In this document: piece after piece, positions 26,810 to 33,581 of the stretch
Layout of the letters: each line of letters opens with the position of its first letter
Numbering within the stretch: the first letter of the stretch is position 1
DNA from: Streptomyces olindensis
GTDB taxonomy: Bacteria > Actinomycetota > Actinomycetes > Streptomycetales > Streptomycetaceae
Reading direction: 5' to 3'
DNA length: 64,000 nt
Assembly: GCA_000696115.1 (NCBI GenBank)
Contig: JJOH01000007.1
Location: 124,001-188,000 of the forward strand
Position numbers and translations under genes: made by a program
The notes under the pieces: model-generated
Told to the model about the DNA's origin: nothing
Database searches by the model: none
Seen by the model: only the letters and a program-made list of their open reading frames with translations

Positions 26810-26886
26810 TCAGGCGCCCGTCAGCAGGTCGTGCTCCCGGACAGCTGCCAGGGACAGCGTCCTGGAGCCGACCTGCTCGAGGCGGC
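26810..26886 (-). pseudogene. RecQ C-terminal tail scrap
   Basis: Minus strand reads EQVGSRTLSLAAVREHDLLT then GA and TGA, nearly the last 24 residues of RecQ (EQVGYKTLSLTAVQEGDLLT). A second, inverted relic of recQ. Confidence 0.75.
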
Positions 26887-26987
26887 GGCGCCGGACACGA
26901 CGACCAAGGTCGGCGTTGGACTCCAGCAGGGCCTTGACCTGTTAAGGCGTGATCATGCCGGTCCGTCCTGGCCACCGATCCGCCGCG

Positions 26988-27644
26988 CTAGGACCCGCGC
27001 TTCCCGCTGATCGCGTCGATGAGCTCTTCCTTGCGCATGTCGTGAACACCGCTGAGACCCTTGTCGCGGGCCATGTCACGCAGCTCGTCCATGTTCATCT
27101 CGCGGAGTTGCTCCTCGGAGACCTCCTGGGACGCCTCGGACGTTCCAGACGTCTCTGCCCCGCCGCCCATGGAGGCTCCGGCAGGCGTCGTCGCGCTGGG
27201 CGGAGACGTGGGGTACCCCTCGCCGGCGTCGCTCGAGCCCATCTGCTCGGCCAGCCGACCCAGCAGCTGTTCCGTCTCGCGGCACTCCTTCGCGGACAGC
27301 TCGAAGTACGGAGTGCCCTTGAACTCCTCGGCAGCGTCCGCGCTCGCGCGCAGGACGGTGCGGGTCGCCTCGATGATCGCCATCGTCGTCGGCGCGTCGT
27401 ATCCCGTCTGGCGGGCCAGGATCCGGGCCGCGACCGTACACAGGTCGGCGCAGTCGTTGTCCAGGCGCACGCACTTGATGGACATCACGATCTTTTCCGG
27501 GTCCTGCTCGGCGGCGGCAGCGTCGGCGCAGGTCAGGCAGACGCCTGCGCACTCGTACAGCTTGTCGACCGCCTCGCCCAGCATTTTGGGCGGCATCCCG
27601 GTCTCGGCGGGGTAGGCGTCGAGCAGCTTCTCGACCAAGGACAT
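26988..27644 (-). CDS. Four-helix Cys-rich (Csp-like) protein fused to a Rho-N/SAP-type motif
   Basis: 218 residues. The N-terminal ~115 residues resemble the Csp copper-storage four-helix bundle: YECAGVCLTCADAAAAEQDP (~30) and IKCVRLDNDCADLCTVAARI (~57), but later helices lack most of the usual Cys (ATRTVLRASADAAEEFKG; one Cys in AKECRETEQLL). A Gly/Ser/Thr linker (~135-180) precedes a C-terminal LREMNMDELRDMARDKGLSG and MRKEELIDAISGK, the Rho-N/SAP helix-extended-helix type. ATG 27644 has GGAGG at 7 bp. Copper or zinc binding would be much reduced; a nucleic-acid or protein role for the tail is possible. A GGGT-N15-GGGTAC promoter lies upstream. Confidence 0.7.
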   Translation of the reverse strand: MSLVEKLLDAYPAETGMPPKMLGEAVDKLYECAGVCLTCADAAAAEQDPEKIVMSIKCVRLDNDCADLCTVAARILARQTGYDAPTTMAIIEATRTVLRASADAAEEFKGTPYFELSAKECRETEQLLGRLAEQMGSSDAGEGYPTSPPSATTPAGASMGGGAETSGTSEASQEVSEEQLREMNMDELRDMARDKGLSGVHDMRKEELIDAISGKRGS

Positions 27645-27705
27645 GGCATCCTCCGACATCAGGAGTGGGGTCAGAAATGTCCGTTTCGCGTGATTCGCAC
27701 CACGG

Positions 27706-27730
27706 GTACCCGCACCTGCGCTCGCCACCC
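27706..27730 (-). promoter_or_regulatory. SigB-type promoter of the Csp-like gene
   Basis: Minus strand GGGT, 15 bp, GGGTAC: exact consensus fit, 62 bp before the start. Confidence 0.55.
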
Positions 27731-27896
27731 ACTCCGGCGGTGTGTAGCGGGCCGCGGATCTCGCCGGTACTTTGCGCGGTCCGTGTGCCGGCCCGGGCGA
27801 TATGGAAGAGATTGGCGGCACAGTGGGGTCCTCCCTCCCACCGGGACGCCGCGCGACAGGTGGATGAAGGCGGTCGTACCGGGTACTCGCCAGGGC

Positions 27897-28430
27897 ATGA
27901 TCAAGCGCGCACTGTGGCAGGGACTGCTCGCCGGTACCGCCGGAGGCGTCGTGATGACCCTCGGCGAGAAGATCGAGCAGGCCGTCACCGGCCGGCCCGA
28001 CTCCCATGTGCCCGCGCGGGTCCTGCAGCGGCTGACCGGCCTGCCCGAACGACCCGGCCCCCAGCCGCTGCCGGTCAACTGGGCCATGCACTACGGTCAG
28101 GCCGCCCTCCTCGGGGTGCTCAGGTCGGTCATGGCCCAGGCCGGACTGCGCGGACCGGTCGCCTCCGCCAAGTTCGCCGTCGTCCGCCTCACCAACGACC
28201 AGATCCTGGAGAACGCGACCGGCGTCGGCGCCCCACCGCAGACCTGGCCCCGCAAGGAACTCGTCGTGGACCTGCTGCACAAGGCCGTTTACGCCTTCGC
28301 CACGGGTGCCGTCGCTGACGCCTTGGCCGCCCGCGGCGGCCCGGGCCCCGGACAGCGCCACGCCGCCGCCCGCCCCGGGAGCCACGCCCACGTCGGACCG
28401 CTGCCCCGCAGGCATGCCTACGGGGCATGA
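27897..28430 (+). CDS. Conserved Streptomyces membrane-associated protein
   Basis: A 177-residue protein: MIKRALWQGLLAGTAGGVVM and TLGEKIEQAVTGRPDSHVPA, VLQRLTGLP, NWAMHYGQAALLGVLRSVMA, FAVVRLTNDQILENATGVGA and KELVVDLLHKAVYAFATGAV. Two or three short hydrophobic stretches and a conserved HYGQ. ATG 27897 is favoured by homology memory; ATG 27864 is in frame and also possible. Related proteins are annotated only as hypothetical (YagU/DUF1440-like topology). Confidence 0.65.
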   Translation: MIKRALWQGLLAGTAGGVVMTLGEKIEQAVTGRPDSHVPARVLQRLTGLPERPGPQPLPVNWAMHYGQAALLGVLRSVMAQAGLRGPVASAKFAVVRLTNDQILENATGVGAPPQTWPRKELVVDLLHKAVYAFATGAVADALAARGGPGPGQRHAAARPGSHAHVGPLPRRHAYGA

Positions 28431-28499
28431 ATCCGGCCGTCGTCACCGAACGGCGCGTCGGGAGCAGCCGTCCGGGCGGTGATAACGGGAGCCGCTCGT

Positions 28500-28904
28500 T
28501 CACCGTCGGCCGCTCCTGACGTCCCCCGTACTCCGCGCGGGGGACGACCGCAGCCAGGCGGCGATCCATCCGGTCTGCATCGCGGCGTCGAGGAGGTACG
28601 TCGGCCGGATCCGCCCCTTGGGTACGTAGACCAGGTCAACGGCCAGCAGGGTCAGGGAGGTGCCCAGCCCGATGTGGCGGGCGTGGGCCGGGCCCTGCGC
28701 GTCCCGGGCCGCCGCGAGCTGGGCGGCGCCGGCGGAGGCGAGCAGTCCGCCCGTCGTCATCTGCAGCCACACGTCGGTCTTCGGGCCGAAGACCGACTCG
28801 AAGCTGCGCAGGTGCAGCAAGGGCCACAGTCCGCCCACGATGTTGAAGGCACCGTGCGCGACCGCGAGCGTGTGGGCGGGCTCCCGCACTCCGGTTCTGC
28901 TCAA
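28500..28904 (-). CDS. Small membrane protein (DUF4267-like), paralogue of 14323
   Basis: A 134-residue four-helix protein from TTG 28904 (site AAGGGA), with GAFNIVGGLWPLLHLRSFES, TTGGLLASAGAAQLAAARD, LTLLAVDLVYVPKGRIRPTY and DAAMQTGWIAAWL. About 75% of residues match the 14323 gene and both use TTG starts and close GGGTAC promoters. Function unknown. Confidence 0.75.
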   Translation of the reverse strand: MSRTGVREPAHTLAVAHGAFNIVGGLWPLLHLRSFESVFGPKTDVWLQMTTGGLLASAGAAQLAAARDAQGPAHARHIGLGTSLTLLAVDLVYVPKGRIRPTYLLDAAMQTGWIAAWLRSSPARSTGDVRSGRR

Positions 28905-28932
28905 GGGACATCCCTTCGTAGGTTCGGGCCGG

Positions 28933-28958
28933 GTACCCCTGCCCAGACGCCGTCACGC
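28933..28958 (-). promoter_or_regulatory. SigB-type promoter of the second DUF4267-like gene
   Basis: Minus strand GCGT, 16 bp, GGGTAC: exact consensus fit, 29 bp before the TTG. Confidence 0.6.
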
Positions 28959-29551
28959 CGGGCCGAGTTCGACCGTCGTCGTGACCCGGGTGACGGAGGG
29001 GTTCCTCGGTGCCGAACCGAACCCGAAGCGTACGGGCGGCTCGACGGGTGCCATCGCCCCGAGGTCCGCGCCTCCGTAGGCGGCCGAGACGGCACGGATC
29101 GGCAGCAGGTCCCGGGCGCCGTACCACTCCCGGCGGCCCTGTCCGGCGCTGCCGCGGGTGCGCACGCCGGGCAGCAGCAGGGGGGCGGGCCGGTCTGTCA
29201 GCGCGCTCCATGCCGGACGGCGGGCGAGTGCGCCGGGCACGGTCCGCAGCGCGAAGCCCAGAAGCCCTCGCCGGCCGGTGGTGAAACGCAGGTCGAGTGG
29301 CCCGGCGGTGATGGTCCAGGCGTCGTCCGTGACGCTCACCTCGACCGGGACGACATGGACCGTGTCGAAGACGTAGGTGCCGCTGATGAAGTCCGCTGTC
29401 TCGCGTGTGGGGCCAGCAGCAGCCTGTGCCCGTCGGCCCGCTCCAGCATCACGTCGCTGAACGCTCCGAAGGGTGACCGTTGCCAGTGTCCGAGCACGAT
29501 CCGTGTGCCGGAGGAGGTGCCCATGCCCGCGATCCAGCCGTCGAAGCGCAC
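28953..29551 (-). pseudogene. Conserved hypothetical protein, frameshifted
   Basis: From GTG 29551: RFDGWIAGMGTSSGTRIVLG, SPFGAFSDVMLERADGHRLL and LAPHAR, then the frame is lost at ~29405; the next frame resumes ADFISGTYVFDTVHVVPVEV, GPLDLRFTTGRRGLLGFALR, GVRTRGSAGQGRREWYGARD and VRFGFGSAPRNPSVTRVTTT. A single missing base would explain it. The ~200-residue family is known to me from Streptomyces but has no function. It starts just after the DUF2071 stop and was probably its operon partner. Confidence 0.65.
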
Positions 29552-29594
29552 GCGCGGGCGTCGCGTGACGGGGCCGGTATGCCGTCGAGGGGAG

Positions 29595-30329
29595 TCAGGA
29601 AGGCTGGGAGAGGCGCTCCAGGACGCACGGCCTGGAGGGCCCGAGCCGTACATGCCTGACTCCTTCCGAGAAGTGCACCAGGGGCTCACCGAGGGGGGCT
29701 TCCCGCAGGCCCGACGCGGCGGTCAGTGTCTCCTCCAGTACATCGACGCCGGCGGTGGCCAGCGGCCACGGCTCGTGCTCGACGGGCGTCTCCCAGAGCA
29801 TGCCGAGCCTGCGAGTGTACGCCCGCCAGCGCGAGGTCAGCCACACGTCCCGCTCCGTCGGCTCGATCGGGTCGCCAGGCCGGACGACCAGGCGGTAGGA
29901 GGCGTCACCGATCCATCGGGAACCGGAGTACGAGACGGTGTCCCCGTCCGTGGACACGCGGAGGGTGCCCGGGTTGTACGGGGCGCCGATGGCGCGGGCC
30001 GCCACCATCGGGGGGAAGGCGACCTCGATGGACAGGAACCAGAGCCCGTCCCGGCCGTCACGGTGCCGTACGTACGTGCGCAGGTTGGTCTCCGCGAACG
30101 TCGGCAGGCCGGGCAGCGCGGCGGGGACGCCGGGTGGTCGCACGTCCGCCATGACGAAGGGGGTGAGCCCCACCCAGGCGGCCCCCTCGTACTCGTCCAC
30201 GACCAGTCCCCCGGGCAGGAGCGCCTGGACCGCGTCAGGCCGGAACGGCCAGTGGGCGAACGTCTGCGTCAGCCAGCCCGCCCGCAGCGCCGGCAGGCGC
30301 ACCCGCTGCTCTGCTCCGTATGCCACCAC
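29595..30329 (-). CDS. DUF2071 (YqjF-type) protein
   Basis: A 244-residue protein: LRAGWLTQTFAHWPFRPDAV, LLPGGLVVDEYEGAAWVGLT, FVMADVRPPGVPAALPGLPT, NLRTYVRHRDGRDGLWFLSI and RWIGDASYRLVVRPGDPIEP, ending HEPWPLATAGVDVLEETL. These follow the DUF2071 acetoacetate-decarboxylase-like fold, with NLRTYV the family hallmark. GTG 30329 chosen (GGGGAC upstream); the frame is open to 30380. Function unknown. Confidence 0.8.
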   Translation of the reverse strand: MVAYGAEQRVRLPALRAGWLTQTFAHWPFRPDAVQALLPGGLVVDEYEGAAWVGLTPFVMADVRPPGVPAALPGLPTFAETNLRTYVRHRDGRDGLWFLSIEVAFPPMVAARAIGAPYNPGTLRVSTDGDTVSYSGSRWIGDASYRLVVRPGDPIEPTERDVWLTSRWRAYTRRLGMLWETPVEHEPWPLATAGVDVLEETLTAASGLREAPLGEPLVHFSEGVRHVRLGPSRPCVLERLSQPS

Positions 30330-30464
30330 GGGCGTCGGGTCCCCCGCGCACGATCGAAGGAAACCCACGGGGCCCGGCACGGCGGGCGGAACGGCGCCGG
30401 CCAGATCATGAAGTGGGCCAGGACTCCGGGCGTCCGGGCGTCCGGGCGAAATCCTTCGCCCGGC

Positions 30465-30722
30465 TCAGGGAAGGTAGTAGGTCTGCCGCAGGAACGCGGC
30501 CGTGTCCCGCAGGGCCTGGGTGTAGCCCGCCTTGTAGCGCGCGTCCGTGTCGGTGCGTCGGCTTTCGGCCTCCGCCCACTGGTCGAGGTGCAGGGCGATG
30601 TCGAGGTGGTTGCGGTAGAGCGTGCCGTGTTCGCCGTCGAGGGCCGCTCGTGTGCGCTCCTCGTCCCAGTCCTCCAGCTCGCCGGTATCGAAATCCAGCA
30701 GTTCCTCATCAGGCCGCTGCAC
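30465..30722 (-). CDS. Small conserved protein, unknown
   Basis: An 85-residue acidic protein, MQRPDEELLDFDTGELEDWD then ALDGEHGTLYRNHLDIALHL and YKAGYTQALRDTAAFLRQTY. GTG start with a strong AAGGAGG. GGGTAC lies 57 bp upstream. No domain recognised; helical and soluble. Confidence 0.6.
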   Translation of the reverse strand: MQRPDEELLDFDTGELEDWDEERTRAALDGEHGTLYRNHLDIALHLDQWAEAESRRTDTDARYKAGYTQALRDTAAFLRQTYYLP

Positions 30723-30778
30723 GGTTTCCTCCTTCGTTCCCCTCAGGCCGAGGACGAGCAGCCCGGCGGTCCCCCCAG

Positions 30779-30784
30779 GTACCC
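30779..30784 (-). promoter_or_regulatory. GGGTAC box upstream of the 85-aa gene
   Basis: Minus-strand GGGTAC 57 bp before the GTG; no exact GNNT at 14-16 bp (GCGA at 15). Confidence 0.35.
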
Positions 30785-31103
30785 GTCATCGGATCCCAGT
30801 CGCGTCTGATGACCGGCTTCTGGACGACGGACTTCTGGTCGACAGACAGGAAGTAACGTCGCCTCTCCTCGCGGTCTGCCACCGCACCTGGCTGAGGCCG
30901 AGTGCGCACGCTTCAGCCGGCACAGCCTCCGTCAGTACCGGACCCACTCCGCGACCCGGGTGGCCATCCCTGAGGAACAGGCAGTCCATGCCGCCTTGCC
31001 GCGGCGGGTCCTCGCCCACCTGCTCTTGACGTGGGGCCGCTGCCGGCGTTCATCCGGCCTGGTCGGCCGTTTGCGATATGTGCAGGTGGGGACCCGGCTG
31101 CTC

Positions 31104-32084
31104 ATGACCACGACGCCACGCCGTCGGATGCGGCAGAACCGGGTCCTGTGGCTGCTGGACCGCCTGGAACGAGGGCCCCGGGCCGATGCGGTGATCGACG
31201 CGATCGGCCGGGGTGTGCGTGCCCTGCCGCTCGGTCGCGGCCGGGACGCGCTGCACGGAAGGTGGCTGGGCCACCCCGTGCATCCGCTGATGGTGCAGGT
31301 GCCGATCGGCAGCTGGCTGTCCGCGGCCCTGCTCGATCTGCGGCCCGGCCGCTCCCGTGAAGCGGAAGTGCTTATCGGCGTCGGTCTGACCGCCGCCGCC
31401 CCCGCGGCCCTGGCGGGCTGGACCGACTGGGCGGAACTGCACCGCCAGCAGCAACGCGTCGGCCTGGTGCACGCCCTGAGCAACGTGACAGCCGCCGCGC
31501 TGTACGCCACCTCACTCACCTGCCGCCTCAGGGGACGCCACGCGGCCGGCCGAGCCTACGGCCTGCTGGGACTGACGGCGGTCGGAGTCGGCGGCATGCT
31601 GGGCGGCCACCTCGCCTACCGTCAGGCATCCGGCGCGAACCACGCCGAAGAGGTGCCGCACGTGGTCACGGAGGGCTGGCACCGGATCGGCACCGTGGAC
31701 GAGTTCCCGGCCGGCCGGCCCGTGCGGCGCAGTGTGGACGACGTACCGGTCCTGGTCGTGCGCGAAACCGGCGGCACCGTCCACGCGCTGGCCGACCGGT
31801 GCAGCCACCTCGCCGGCCCGCTGTCCGAGGGCACGATCGCCGACGGATGCGTCCAGTGCCCCTGGCACGGAAGCGTCTTCCGCCTCTCCGACGGCTGGAA
31901 CGTACGCGGCCCCGCCACCGCTCCCCAGCCCGCCTTCGACACTCGGATCACCGACGGCCACGTCGAGATACGCCTGCGCCAGGACGACCGGGCGGAGCAC
32001 ACGGACAGCAGCCGGGAGACAGAGCGGGAACCGGGCTCCGCGGAGGAAGGTGTGACCCATGGATCCCCTGGCCACCACGCCTGA
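31104..32084 (+). CDS. DUF2231 membrane domain fused to a Rieske [2Fe-2S] domain
   Basis: 326 residues. N-terminal DUF2231 part: HPVHPLMVQVPIGSWLSAAL (~55), LIGVGLTAAAPAALAGWTDW (~92), VHALSNVTAAALYATSL and YGLLGLTAVGVGGMLGGHLA give four helices with HPxHP. The C-terminal Rieske domain (~190-295) has DRCSHLAGPLSEG and GCVQCPWHGSVFRLSDG, i.e. both C-x-H and C-x2-H ligand pairs. It likely passes electrons at the membrane; the partner is unknown. Two decayed copies of its 5' half lie at 7.6 and 16.1 kb. A near-promoter (GTTT-N15-GGGGAC) lies just before the start. Confidence 0.85.
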   Translation: MTTTPRRRMRQNRVLWLLDRLERGPRADAVIDAIGRGVRALPLGRGRDALHGRWLGHPVHPLMVQVPIGSWLSAALLDLRPGRSREAEVLIGVGLTAAAPAALAGWTDWAELHRQQQRVGLVHALSNVTAAALYATSLTCRLRGRHAAGRAYGLLGLTAVGVGGMLGGHLAYRQASGANHAEEVPHVVTEGWHRIGTVDEFPAGRPVRRSVDDVPVLVVRETGGTVHALADRCSHLAGPLSEGTIADGCVQCPWHGSVFRLSDGWNVRGPATAPQPAFDTRITDGHVEIRLRQDDRAEHTDSSRETEREPGSAEEGVTHGSPGHHA

Positions 32085-32658
32085 CAACAAGGCTGAGACC
32101 ACAGGTGACGCCGTAGCTGACAAGACGGACAACCGCCTCGCACCACGCCTGCGCGATCTTGCCCGGCGCACCGGACGACGGTACTCCGCAGGGCACGACC
32201 GGCCGCTGGGCGGCTATCTCGCGTCCATGACGGGGTTCGGGGCGTACACGGCGGCCTGGGCCACGGCGGTACGGCTGCGCGGGTGCCCCCTGCCCGACCG
32301 GCCCCACCCCTGGGACGTGGTCCTGACCTCGGTCGCCACCTTCCGGCTCAGCAGGCTCCTGAGCAAGGCGTCCGTCACCAGCCCGCTGCGCGCGCCCTTC
32401 ACGCGGTACGTCGGCCCGCAGGGCCCCGCCGAGCTGCACGAGGAGGCGGAGCCGGAGGACGGCAGGGACACCGTCGGCGAGCTGGTGACCTGCCCCTTCT
32501 GCACGAGCGTCTGGGTGGTGTCCACCCTGACCGCCGGCCAGTTGCTGTGGCCGCGGGCAACCCGGACCGCCATGGGCGCGCTCGCGGCACTGGCCGGCGC
32601 GGACGCGCTGCAACTGGCGTACGGCGCACTGGTGAGCCGGACCACCGGGGACGACTGA
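32059..32658 (+). CDS. DUF1360 membrane protein
   Basis: A 199-residue protein overlapping the Rieske gene by 26 bp, with GGAGGAAGG before the ATG, so translationally coupled. Hydrophobic helices around YLASMTGFGAYTAAWATAV, WDVVLTSVATFRLSRLLSKA and VTCPFCTSVWVVSTLTAGQL; the CPFCTSVW motif is the DUF1360 hallmark, resembling a redox/metal C-x2-C. Function unknown, but the overlap suggests it works with the Rieske protein. Confidence 0.85.
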   Translation: MDPLATTPDNKAETTGDAVADKTDNRLAPRLRDLARRTGRRYSAGHDRPLGGYLASMTGFGAYTAAWATAVRLRGCPLPDRPHPWDVVLTSVATFRLSRLLSKASVTSPLRAPFTRYVGPQGPAELHEEAEPEDGRDTVGELVTCPFCTSVWVVSTLTAGQLLWPRATRTAMGALAALAGADALQLAYGALVSRTTGDD

Positions 32659-32732
32659 CCTGGCCCGCGGAGAGCCGGAGTACAACGGTGCCCACGCCGG
32701 CCGCTGCACTCCGTCACAACCTCTGTGCACAG

Positions 32733-32759
32733 AAGCCCCGCCGAGCCCCGGCGGGGCTT
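32733..32759 (+). terminator. Rho-independent-type hairpin after DUF1360
   Basis: Perfect 10-bp stem AAGCCCCGCC/GGCGGGGCTT with a 7-nt loop, 75 bp after the stop; no long T run, as usual in Streptomyces. Confidence 0.75.
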
Positions 32760-33000
32760 CGTCGTGGCACGGAGCCCGTATGGAGGGGGCCTACAGGAAA
32801 GTGGACCGCAATGCGCCAAAGGCGTTGGACTTTGCAGAGGTGAAGGCTACGACTTGGTTGGTCGCGAAGAGTTCCCGGGTCGGATCTGTGCGTCGGCCGT
32901 AAGACGCGTGTCGTCACCGCGTCCATGCTTCGGGCGCTCGGGAGAGGAGACCCCGAGTGCGGCGGTGCTCACGGCGGACAAGAAACCCCACGTACTCAGT

Positions 33001-33028
33001 AGCCCCGCCGGGCCGCACCCGCGGGGCT
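33001..33028 (+). terminator. Second hairpin terminator
   Basis: Perfect 8-bp stem AGCCCCGC/GCGGGGCT with a 12-nt loop; similar to the upstream hairpin. Confidence 0.6.
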
Positions 33029-33166
33029 TCTCGTCGCACGCCGCTGTCACACGTCTATCACCAACTGCGTCGACTCCCCCGGACCAGAATGCCCTGACCT
33101 GGCATTACGCGCTCATCTTGGACTGGCCTGGACGCCCACAGACGGTCTCTACAACCTGTGCCAGGT

Positions 33167-33540
33167 GGTACCCAGGGAGGGACCCAGGATCAGGACGGGA
33201 GCCTCTTCTGGCCCGTCAAAGCGGTATTGCAGGGTGTTCGACGGTGTCTCACTCACGCCTCAGACCCTCTCACGTATCACGAAATCTCACACAGCCCGGG
33301 GAACCCGACGGCTCTTGACCCTCTGGGCGCGGCATGTCCGATACGCGTTCTCCGGCCTGTACGCGTGGCCGTGGGGACAGAGCGTCCTTCTTCGGCACGG
33401 CTTCCAGGTGGTCCGGGTTGCAGCACAGCGTAAGGCGCCGCCCCGAGGATCGGCATGACGCACCGGGAAGCCCTCCGGAACCTCACCGACCAGCAACCGG
33501 AACACCGCACGGTGGACAAGCTGTGGCTTTTCCGCGCAGG
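33167..33540. repeat. Right direct repeat: enol-lactonase start plus HNH gene remnant
   Basis: 33167-33274 is identical to 625-732; the enol-lactonase GTG and first 29 codons are present (minus strand, 33256 down to 33167) and then end abruptly. Homology to the HNH gene continues to ~33540 with gaps. Confidence 0.85.
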
Positions 33541-33560
33541 CGCGGCGCGCGCTCGTCGTC
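33285..33560 (-). pseudogene. HNH endonuclease remnant (second copy)
   Basis: Reads QLVHRAVFRLLVGEVPEGFP, VRHADP, then a frameshift (TLCCNPDHLEAVPKKD in another frame), then CPHGHAYRPENAYRTCRAQR. The HNH His is retained (VRHADP), but the frame is broken and two segments are deleted relative to the left copy. Confidence 0.75.
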
Positions 33561-33581
33561 GGCCCCCAGCGAAGAGACACG

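Larger units (their letters stand above)
32659..33166. other. Right end of island: terminators, no gene
   Basis: Two strong hairpins (32733-32759 and 33001-33028). No tRNA or open frame of credible composition. Confidence 0.6.

Noticed and set aside
27881..27886. GGGTAC as promoter of the 27897 gene
   Set aside because: It lies only 11 bp before the ATG, too close for a -10 unless the transcript is leaderless, and there is no -35.
32659..33166. A tRNA as island attachment site
   Set aside because: I searched for a cloverleaf and a GTTCGA arm near both repeats and found none; the two hairpins are simple terminators.
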